Source: CACZQA01 sp050943615 (GTDB lineage: Bacteria; Actinomycetota; Coriobacteriia; Coriobacteriales; QAMH01). From it: a DNA stretch of 12,672 bases. The stretch's first letter is position 1, and every line of letters starts with the position of its first letter. The notes under the pieces are model-generated. The model saw nothing but the letters and a program-made list of their open reading frames with translations. It was not told the DNA's origin and ran no database searches. Shown here piece after piece: positions 7,399 through 12,672 of this stretch. The position numbers were made by a program, and so were the translations under genes. Location: the NCBI GenBank assembly GCA_050943615.1, contig JBMNPN010000069.1:1-12672 (forward strand), read 5' to 3'.

Positions 7399-8481
7399 AT
7401 GCGACACGAAAATCCTGACGGAACAGCAGCTTCTCGGAAAATCGGCAGAAGGGACTTCGTCAAACTCTCCGCATCCATTGGGGCGGGCGCCCTTGCCATG
7501 ACGGCCCTAGCCGGATGCTCTTTAGGGACGCAGAATTCCCCAAGTGCATCTAATCAGGGAAGCACGACGAGCCAGTCTGACAGCCAGGCCACTGCCTCTA
7601 CGGCATCTGGTTCAGCGATAAAGACTGACCGCAGCACGTCCGGTGCGGTGAAGGTGTACGCGACGCGGAACATCACGCCCGAAGGGCTCATGGCCGCATA
7701 TGAGGCGCTTGGCTGGCAACCGACGGGCAAGGTGGGTGTGAAGCTTCACATGGGTGAGGAAGGCAACCCCTACTACCTGCAGCCGTCGCTCTTGAAACAG
7801 CTCGTCGAAGAGGTCGACGGCACGTTCATCGACAGCACGGTGCTCTACGGCAAGCGGTCCACTGCTAAAGGGTACGCATCGCTTGCGCGCGAGCACGGGT
7901 TCACGTACGCGCCGGTCGACATACTCGACCGCGACGGCGGGATGTCGCTTCCCATCAAAGGCGGCTCGCAGCTCAACGAGGCAGAGGTCGGCTCGCATTT
8001 TGCGAACTACGACTCGATCATCTCGATCGCTCACTTCAAGGGCCACGCCATGGCAGGCTTCGGCGGAACTTTCAAGAACCTCGCGATAGGGCTTGCGACG
8101 ATTCAGGGAAAGATGTCCGTCCACACGAGTTCCTTTACCACCGGTGCCCCCTTCGTAGAGCGCGTGGCAGAATTCGCCAAGGGCGTCTTCGATGCGATGG
8201 GCGACCGGATGGCCTGCATCAACGTGCTGAACAACCTGTCGGTAGATTGCGATTGCGATGGCTCGCCGGCAAAGCCCACGATGGGCGACATCGGCATCCT
8301 CGCATCCCTCGACCCGGTCGCGCTCGACCAGGCAAGCGTCGATCAGGTGTACCTGAGCGATGACGCCGGGAAACAGGCGGTAATCGACCGTATTGAGTCG
8401 CGAGACGGTCTGCACCTGCTCGAGTATGCAGAGAAGCTGGGGCTTGGAAGCCGCAAGTACGAGCTGGTCGTGCTCGACTGA
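7399..8481 (+). CDS. Tat-exported lipoprotein with DUF362 domain
   Basis: This is a 360-residue protein. The N-terminus carries a twin-arginine motif GRRDFVK (R17, R18), a hydrophobic stretch and a lipobox LAGC with C40, followed by a Ser/Thr/Gln-rich linker (about 41-75). It is therefore probably exported folded, then lipidated. Residues about 80-355 match the DUF362 family. Visible marks are KVGVKLHMGE (near 110), HFKGHAMAGFGGTFKNLAIG, a VDCDCDG cysteine pair and the GDIGILASLDPVALDQASVD segment near the end. DUF362 proteins often accompany Fe-S proteins in anaerobes, but their reaction is not established; the two Cys may bind a metal. The start is ATG at 7399, because AAGGGGG (7384-7390) sits eight bases upstream and the Tat signal follows at once. 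The gene stands alone, 35 bases from the convergent TetR stop. Confidence 0.85.
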   Translation: MRHENPDGTAASRKIGRRDFVKLSASIGAGALAMTALAGCSLGTQNSPSASNQGSTTSQSDSQATASTASGSAIKTDRSTSGAVKVYATRNITPEGLMAAYEALGWQPTGKVGVKLHMGEEGNPYYLQPSLLKQLVEEVDGTFIDSTVLYGKRSTAKGYASLAREHGFTYAPVDILDRDGGMSLPIKGGSQLNEAEVGSHFANYDSIISIAHFKGHAMAGFGGTFKNLAIGLATIQGKMSVHTSSFTTGAPFVERVAEFAKGVFDAMGDRMACINVLNNLSVDCDCDGSPAKPTMGDIGILASLDPVALDQASVDQVYLSDDAGKQAVIDRIESRDGLHLLEYAEKLGLGSRKYELVVLD

Positions 8482-8516
8482 CCAAGTCGTGGCACTCGAT
8501 GCCCGCTTCTTAGGGA

Positions 8517-9101
8517 TCAGTGGCCGAAAGAGCGTAGAAGCCCGGCTACCACGCTTGCCGAGCGCTGCGCGAGCGTCTCAGGCGATAGCTTTTTCCCTCC
8601 AGCGACCCAAGTGCGGTACATGGCAAGCGGGATGGTCGTCGCAAGCTCGAGGTAGAGCTTCCAGTCGCCGACCTCCCATCCAGCTGGCACCTCGTCTGCC
8701 TGCAGAATCGTCTCCCCCTCGACCCGCTCGATCATCGACTCTCGGATCGAATCGTGCGGGCCTGTGCACGTGATCTTCTCGTAGAGCTCGTCTTGAGCGG
8801 CGCTGTAGAGGATGAACTCGCGCGCGCAGGCGGCCGCATCTTCGGGAAAGCGCAATCCCCTCACGCGGGGCAGGTAGCCCTGCACGTACTCCTCTTGAAT
8901 CTCCTGCAGCAGATACTCGATTGCCGGGTAGTAGCGGTAAAAGGTCTTCTTGTTCACACGCGCCCGCGCGCACAGCTCCTTTACCGTGATGGAGCCGAAG
9001 TCCATCTCTGAGAGCATCTCCTTGAATGCCGCATGTATCGCATCGATGGTCTTTTCGACCCTCAAGTCCTTGGGCCTTCCGTCCTGCGGATAGCGTTCCA
9101 T
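8517..9101 (-). CDS. TetR/AcrR family regulator, likely repressor of the divergent MFS-AKR operon
   Basis: This 194-residue protein has its helix-turn-helix at about 38-58: ITVKELCARARVNKKTFYRY, with the family's K-K-T-F-Y-R-Y recognition helix. The C-terminal ligand domain includes TIPLAMYRTWVAGGKKLSPE near residues 165-184, the hydrophobic helix typical of small TetR proteins. The start is ATG at 9101 with a strong Shine-Dalgarno AAAGGAG five bases upstream on the minus strand. It is transcribed away from an operon encoding an exporter and two reductases, with 221 bases between the starts. That layout is classical for a local TetR repressor sensing the exporter's substrate. The ligand is unknown. 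It is clearly different in sequence from the TetR at 3877, so the two are not a recent duplication. Confidence 0.9.
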   Translation of the reverse strand: MERYPQDGRPKDLRVEKTIDAIHAAFKEMLSEMDFGSITVKELCARARVNKKTFYRYYPAIEYLLQEIQEEYVQGYLPRVRGLRFPEDAAACAREFILYSAAQDELYEKITCTGPHDSIRESMIERVEGETILQADEVPAGWEVGDWKLYLELATTIPLAMYRTWVAGGKKLSPETLAQRSASVVAGLLRSFGH

Positions 9102-9322
9102 GATGCTCCTTTCGTCTTGATATACGCAATTGTAGGTCCTTTAGGAAACTCGGGTGGAATAAATTTCCAATTTTTTCGAAATTATGGGTACGGGTTGGGA
9201 GAATTCGTTTGCGTAAGTGCACTGCGCGAGAAAAAGAGACCATCGACCGTGCTCCCCGATGGGCATAGATTGTGATTGTCAAAAGAAAGCAACTCAGGTT
9301 GCATAACGGAAAGGTTTCAATC
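9102..9322. promoter_or_regulatory. divergent control region of the TetR / MFS-AKR operon
   Basis: The 221 bases between the two starts hold several small dyads: TGGAA-N5-TTCCA at 9155-9169, TTTCGAAA at 9174-9181, AGTGCACT near 9217-9224, and GCAAC-TCAG-GTTGC at 9289-9302, which lies just before the MFS Shine-Dalgarno. On the minus strand TACAAT (complement of 9128-9133) is a possible -10 box for the TetR gene. The first two dyads, about 15 bases apart, are the best operator candidates. Which one is used cannot be decided by eye. Confidence 0.45.
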
Positions 9323-10531
9323 ATGTCCAAGGGAATCAAGATCGCGCTCCTGGCACTCGCCTGCTTCGCGACCAGCATCTCCGAGTACGCCATCGTCGGC
9401 ATCATCGACATCGTGGCTGCCTCTCTCGGTGTGAGTATCACGGCCGCCGGCATGCTGCTCACCGGCTTCGCCCTCTCGGGAGCCATCGGCGTGCCGCTTC
9501 TGACCATGGCGCTTTCCAGGTTCGACCGGCGCGACGTGATGACCATCTCGCTCGCCCTCGTCGTCCTCGGGTGCCTGCTGGTGTCGCTTGCCAGCAGCTA
9601 CGCGCTCATCATGGCATCCCGCGTGTTCATGGCAATCGGCGCCGGCATGTTCGCGGTCACCTGCTTTGCCGCAGCGCCCTCGCTTGCTGAGGAGGGCAAA
9701 CAGACCAGCGCCATCGCGACGGTGACGCTCGGGTTCAATGCGGCCCTGGTACTCGGGCTTCCCCTGGGACGTTTCCTCACCGAGGTCCTGCCCTGGACCG
9801 CCGTCTTCTGGTTCGTGGGCGTTGCCAGCCTTGTCATGATCCCCGTCGTGCGCTCCATCATCCCGGCGCGTTCCGCAGACGAGTCCGCTCCGGCAAAGGC
9901 GATGCCCCTGCGCCAGCAGTTGTCCTACCTCAAGCGCCCCAACGTGCTCTTCGCGTTCGGCATCACGCTGTTCTGGACCAGCGGCTACGCCCTGATGTAC
10001 TCCTACATCACCCCCTACCTGCAGGAGACCACAGAGCTGGCCTCCGCCCAGCTTTCCGCCGTGCTCCTGGTCTTCGGCCTGGCTACCCTCGTGGGAAACA
10101 AGCTCGGCGGCTACCTGTCCGACCACTACGGCATCCGCCGCACCATCGTCCCGGGCATCGTGCTGCAGGTGGTGATGATGGTGGCGATGTACTTCCTGAA
10201 CGGCCCTCTGTGGCTGGTCGTGGCAAGCGTCGTCATCTGGGGCGTTTTCGCCTGGATCCCCTCGCCGGTGATCAACATGGCCGTCATCCAGGCCGCTCCC
10301 GATGCCTCCGACGTGATGCTGTCGCTGAACAACTCCGTCACGCAGCTCGCGTACTCGATCGGGTCCGGCGTCGGCGGGGCGATCGTCGCCCTTGGCAGCA
10401 CGCACAACCTCTGCCTTGCTGCCATCGTCTTTCTGGCGCTCGGCGCAGGCTCGACGATCATGGCGACGCGCGATTCCAAGAGCTCGGCCAGGACAGAGAC
10501 CGAAACCGTGGCCGTCGCACAGAACGCATAG
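9323..10531 (+). CDS. MFS transporter, AraJ/drug-efflux (DHA1) type
   Basis: This is a 402-residue membrane protein with about twelve hydrophobic segments. The first helix LALACFATSISEYAIVGIID resembles the start of AraJ/YdhP-type sugar and drug efflux proteins. The loop after helix 2 is RFDRRDV, and SRVFMAIGAGMFAVTCFAAA matches helix 4 and its G-rich stretch. A cytoplasmic middle loop around residues 180-200 precedes the second half, which has its own GGYLSDHYGIRRT loop, the repeat of the MFS signature. It should export a small molecule by proton antiport; the substrate is unknown. The start is ATG at 9323, with GGAAAGG at 9308-9314 eight bases upstream; a GTG at 9272 in frame lacks such a site. 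It is the first gene of an operon with the two reductases, controlled by the divergent TetR. Confidence 0.9.
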   Translation: MSKGIKIALLALACFATSISEYAIVGIIDIVAASLGVSITAAGMLLTGFALSGAIGVPLLTMALSRFDRRDVMTISLALVVLGCLLVSLASSYALIMASRVFMAIGAGMFAVTCFAAAPSLAEEGKQTSAIATVTLGFNAALVLGLPLGRFLTEVLPWTAVFWFVGVASLVMIPVVRSIIPARSADESAPAKAMPLRQQLSYLKRPNVLFAFGITLFWTSGYALMYSYITPYLQETTELASAQLSAVLLVFGLATLVGNKLGGYLSDHYGIRRTIVPGIVLQVVMMVAMYFLNGPLWLVVASVVIWGVFAWIPSPVINMAVIQAAPDASDVMLSLNNSVTQLAYSIGSGVGGAIVALGSTHNLCLAAIVFLALGAGSTIMATRDSKSSARTETETVAVAQNA

Positions 10532-10604
10532 GCGCACATCCCCAAACCTAAGAGACCTATCCGCAAATCAAAAGCAATAAGTTTCCAACAGAAAGGAAAA
10601 GAAA

Positions 10605-11471
10605 ATGACCGCACTCGAGAACCAGACCTACCTCACGCTCAACGACGGCAACCGCATCCCGCAGCTCGGAATGGGCGTCTACATGGTGCCGGAGGGACCC
10701 GAAACGGTGAACGCCGTGAAAGAGGCGCTCTCCATGGGGTACCGCCACATCGACACGGCACATGCCTACGAAAACGAGCGAAGCGTCGGACAGGCGATCC
10801 GCGAGAGCGGAGTGGACCGCGACGAGGTCTTCGTGACCACCAAGCTGTGGCCGAGCGAGTACGGCGAGGGCAAGACCGCCAGGGCCATCGAGAAGATGCT
10901 CGAACGTCTCGGCACCGACCATATCGACCTGTTGCTCCTGCACCAGCAGTTCGGCGACTACCTGGGAGCCTGGAAGGACATGGAGCGCGCCGTCGAAGCC
11001 GGCACAGTAAAGAGCATTGGCATCTCGAATTTCGAAAGCAGCAACTTAGAGGAACTCTGCGAGGCGGCGACCATCAAGCCCGCCGTCAACCAGGTTGAGT
11101 GCCATCCCTACTACGCCCAGGACAGCCTGCGCAAGCGCATGGCCCCCTACGGGACCATCATCGAGTGCTGGTACCCGCTGGGACACGGCAACTCGGGCCT
11201 GCTCTCGGAGCCCCTCTTTGCCGAACTCGGCAAGAAATACGGCAAGACGCCAGCTCAGGTCATCCTCCGCTGGCACATCCAGCGCGGCAACGTGATCTTT
11301 CCCAAGTCCACCAATCCCACGCACATCGCCGACAACGCCAACATCTTCGACTTCGAGCTTACCGATGAGGAGATGGCCCGCATCGCCAAGCTGGACCAGG
11401 GCAAGCGCTTCTTCAACATGACGCTCGACGAGCAGATCGCGAACCTCGGCTCCTGGGCACCGCGCGACTAG
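10605..11471 (+). CDS. Aldo/keto reductase (2,5-diketo-D-gluconate reductase-like)
   Basis: This 288-residue protein has the full aldo/keto reductase active site: D50 and Y55 in the stretch HIDTAHAYENE, K80 in VTTKLWPSE and H113 in LLLLHQQF. SIGISNF (137-143) and the NADPH-contact segment IFPKSTNP (231-238) are also in place, as is the WHIQRGN loop before it. It should reduce aldehydes or ketones with NADPH in the cytoplasm. The closest named subgroup by pattern is the AKR5 / 2,5-diketogluconate reductase type, but substrate use in this subgroup is broad. ATG at 10605 follows AAAGGA (10592-10597). It lies 73 bases after the MFS gene with no terminator between, so co-transcription with it is likely. 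Together they suggest detoxification of, or resistance to, a carbonyl compound. Confidence 0.92.
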   Translation: MTALENQTYLTLNDGNRIPQLGMGVYMVPEGPETVNAVKEALSMGYRHIDTAHAYENERSVGQAIRESGVDRDEVFVTTKLWPSEYGEGKTARAIEKMLERLGTDHIDLLLLHQQFGDYLGAWKDMERAVEAGTVKSIGISNFESSNLEELCEAATIKPAVNQVECHPYYAQDSLRKRMAPYGTIIECWYPLGHGNSGLLSEPLFAELGKKYGKTPAQVILRWHIQRGNVIFPKSTNPTHIADNANIFDFELTDEEMARIAKLDQGKRFFNMTLDEQIANLGSWAPRD

Positions 11472-11532
11472 CCGCGAAAGCCCCATCTACGCAACACGCA
11501 ACCTGAAGCCAGACCAAGAGACAGGACAAGCC

Positions 11533-12258
11533 ATGACGAAGAGACCCTACGTTTTCTGCCATATGGGAATATCGATCGACGGAAAGATCATGGGGCGCTA
11601 CATGAGCGTCGACCATGGGGGCAACCCGTTTTACCGCCTCGCGTTCGGAGACGATCCCTACTACAAGCACCAGGGTTGGATTTCGGGGCGCGTCACGACC
11701 GATGACAACTTCACGGACCATCGCAAACCCGATCTGGACGAGCACGCGCCGGAGGTTCCTGCAGGAGACTTCGTGACACGCAAGGCAGACAAGTACTACA
11801 TCTCCGTCGACGCTCGCGGGGTGCTGGGATGGGAGAGCCACGTGCTCACCTACCACGATACCGTCGCCGACGTGGTGGAGGTGCTGACCGAGCGCGCGTC
11901 CAACGCCTACAAGGCGTTCCTGCGCGATAAGGGAATCTCCTACATCATCTGCGGCAAGGACCAGCTCGACATGGAGCTCATGCTCCAGAAAATGGCCGAG
12001 CTGTTCGGTGCCGAGACCCTGATGCTGGGCGGGGGCGGCACCTTGAATTGGTCGTTCATCCAAGCCGGGCTGTGCGACGAGGTGAGCCTGGTGGTCTCCC
12101 CTGCAGCGGACGGCTCCCAGAAGACCCAGACGCTCTTCATGGCAAGAGAGCCCTTTACCGACGACACGCCGCAGCGTTTCGAGCTGCTCGGCGCAAGTCG
12201 CCTCGAGGGAGACTGCCTCTGGGTCCGCTACGCGGTGCCGAACGCAAAGGCACGCTGA
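11533..12258 (+). CDS. RibD C-terminal / dihydrofolate reductase-like family protein
   Basis: The 241-residue protein opens with a beta strand and the segment CHMGISIDGKIMG (9-21), as in the RibD C-terminal domain (5-amino-6-(5-phosphoribosylamino)uracil reductase). It closes with the NADPH-binding stretch LMLGGGGTLN (163-172), then a helix and DEVSLVVSPAADG. The riboflavin deaminase domain of RibD is absent and no other rib genes are near, so it is more likely a stand-alone NAD(P)H reductase of this fold than a riboflavin enzyme. Residues about 30-80 carry several charged and aromatic residues (DDPYYKHQGW), possibly a substrate pocket insert. ATG at 11533 follows AGGA at 11523-11526. It is the third gene of the operon, 61 bases after the aldo/keto reductase. 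Confidence 0.85.
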   Translation: MTKRPYVFCHMGISIDGKIMGRYMSVDHGGNPFYRLAFGDDPYYKHQGWISGRVTTDDNFTDHRKPDLDEHAPEVPAGDFVTRKADKYYISVDARGVLGWESHVLTYHDTVADVVEVLTERASNAYKAFLRDKGISYIICGKDQLDMELMLQKMAELFGAETLMLGGGGTLNWSFIQAGLCDEVSLVVSPAADGSQKTQTLFMAREPFTDDTPQRFELLGASRLEGDCLWVRYAVPNAKAR

Positions 12259-12270
12259 TAAGGACGGGAA

Positions 12271-12301
12271 AGTCGCCTTCGCTTTGTTGGCGAAGGCGAC
12301 T
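12271..12301 (+). terminator. strong hairpin ending the MFS-AKR-RibD operon
   Basis: AGTCGCCTTCGC (12271-12282) pairs perfectly with GCGAAGGCGACT (12290-12301) around a seven-base loop TTTGTTG, 12 bases after the stop codon. The stem is GC-rich, but only GGTTC follows, with no run of T, so it may terminate weakly or serve to protect the mRNA end. Confidence 0.55.
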
Positions 12302-12339
12302 GGTTCAGCCGCATTGTCCCGATCCCCACGTCTAGTGCG

Positions 12340-12355
12340 TGTGATGCTCATCACA
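12340..12355. promoter_or_regulatory. CRP/FNR-family activator site (perfect TGTGA-N6-TCACA)
   Basis: TGTGATGCTCATCACA is a perfect 16-base interrupted palindrome and matches both half sites of the E. coli CRP consensus exactly. It is centred at 12347.5. The extended -10 box downstream (TG at 12373, TAAACT at 12376-12381) would place transcription start near 12388, so the site lies about -40.5 to -41.5, the class II activator position. In this organism the protein could be any Crp/Fnr-family regulator. Confidence 0.7.
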
Positions 12356-12372
12356 GCGAGTCGAGACGCACC

Positions 12373-12381
12373 TGCTAAACT
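12373..12381 (+). promoter_or_regulatory. extended -10 promoter element of the TIGR04076 gene
   Basis: TGCTAAACT has the TGn extension before a -10 box, TAAACT, that matches four of six consensus bases. There is no -35 in front; the CRP-like site overlaps that position, as at class II promoters. The gene start is 60 bases downstream. Confidence 0.5.
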
Positions 12382-12441
12382 GGGATGCGAGGGGTCAGTC
12401 CCTGGCAATGAACGCGAGCGGACAAGAGATAGGGCATCAGC

Positions 12442-12672
12442 ATGCGACATCAGTGCAAGGTGACGGTCATCGAAAAGAAGTGCTACGGCGAGCTGCAGGA
12501 GAAGTATCTGGCGGACCCGGAGAGCGGGTCCTGCCCCGTGTTCGAGGCCGGGCAGGAATTCGTGTTCGACCGCTTGCCGGACAAGGACGACTTCCAGTCT
12601 TTCGGGCGCAACCTTGACCCGAAGTTCCCATGCGCGGAGGCGTGGGATTGCATATCGCGCTACATCTACACG
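12442..12672 (+). CDS. TIGR04076 family protein, N-terminal part (3' end outside window)
   Basis: The first 77 residues are visible and the frame runs off the window edge. The sequence has the family's spaced cysteines (C5, C14, C31, C64, C70), with C-P-V-F-E-A-G-Q-E-F around 31-40 and FPCAEAWDCISRYIY near the end. TIGR04076 proteins are small and often have about 85-100 residues, so only the last part is missing. Their function is not established; the conserved cysteines suggest metal or redox chemistry. ATG at 12442 is preceded by AGGG at 12431-12434. The upstream region has a CRP-like site at the position for activation, suggesting control by a Crp/Fnr-type regulator in response to energy or redox state. 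Confidence 0.85.
   Translation, partial: MRHQCKVTVIEKKCYGELQEKYLADPESGSCPVFEAGQEFVFDRLPDKDDFQSFGRNLDPKFPCAEAWDCISRYIYT

Noticed and set aside
7612..8415. 267-codon antisense frame within the DUF362 gene
   Set aside because: Shadow of the real gene; composition is Arg/Val/Asp-rich without motifs.
9272..9322. GTG start for the MFS transporter
   Set aside because: No ribosome binding site; the extra residues are basic and polar before helix 1, while ATG 9323 has GGAAAGG at good spacing.
9317..10537. 406-codon open frame antisense to the MFS gene
   Set aside because: Rich in His, Asp and Gly with no domain pattern, as expected from the reverse complement of a GC-rich membrane protein gene.
11413..12450. 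345-codon open frame antisense to the RibD-C-like gene
   Set aside because: Covers a well-recognised gene and its hairpin and CRP-like site; no recognisable protein features.
1..12672. CRISPR array, tRNA, rRNA, integrase, toxin-antitoxin or phage defence genes
   Set aside because: No regular direct repeats outside the LRR-coding stretch, no RNA gene patterns and no matching protein motifs were found on either strand.

Overview
The window looks like an accessory stretch of a moderately GC-rich bacterial chromosome. Three traits hint at an anaerobic gut or oral actinobacterium of the class Coriobacteriia: Tat-dependent lipoproteins, a secreted LRR/CAP/lysine-rich Fn3 protein, and many small TetR regulators beside redox enzymes. 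This placement is an inference from protein style; there is no rRNA or other marker gene.

Layout. Positions 1-399 hold the C-terminal part of a TetR-type regulator that enters from the left. A Tat/lipobox alpha/beta-hydrolase (457-1419, minus) converges on it. A 380-base divergent gap separates the hydrolase from a flavodoxin-fold iron-sulfur-type flavoprotein (1800-2441, plus). Then comes a gene graveyard: a minus-strand TetR C-terminal remnant (2514-about 2690) abuts a deleted and frameshifted MFS transporter remnant (about 2685-2938). Next is an HXXEE-family membrane protein (3036-3715, minus) broken by one missing base, divergent from an intact TetR regulator (3877-4437, plus). Their shared intergenic region carries two TTCGAA-centred palindromes.

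The centre is a large exported protein (4603-7092) built from a signal peptide, BspA-type leucine-rich repeats, a CAP/SCP domain and a C-terminal Fn3 domain with 31 lysines and no acidic residues. A 306-base non-coding gap with a perfect 13-bp inverted repeat leads to a Tat-lipoprotein of the DUF362 family (7399-8481).

The right part is a clear regulatory cassette. A minus-strand TetR repressor (8517-9101) is divergent from a plus-strand operon of an MFS efflux transporter (9323-10531), an aldo/keto reductase (10605-11471) and a RibD-C/dihydrofolate-reductase-like reductase (11533-12258), which ends at a strong hairpin. The likely logic is that the TetR protein senses a small reactive or toxic molecule and releases an exporter plus two NAD(P)H-dependent reductases. 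The substrate cannot be told from sequence.

The last gene is the start of a TIGR04076-family small protein (12442 to the window edge). Upstream of it sits a perfect TGTGA-N6-TCACA site centred about 41 bases before the predicted transcription start, the layout expected for a class II CRP/FNR-type activated promoter. No tRNA, rRNA, CRISPR array, transposase or integrase was seen. No entirely new multi-gene system was recognised; the most interesting points are the CRP-like promoter, the palindromes and the degraded genes.
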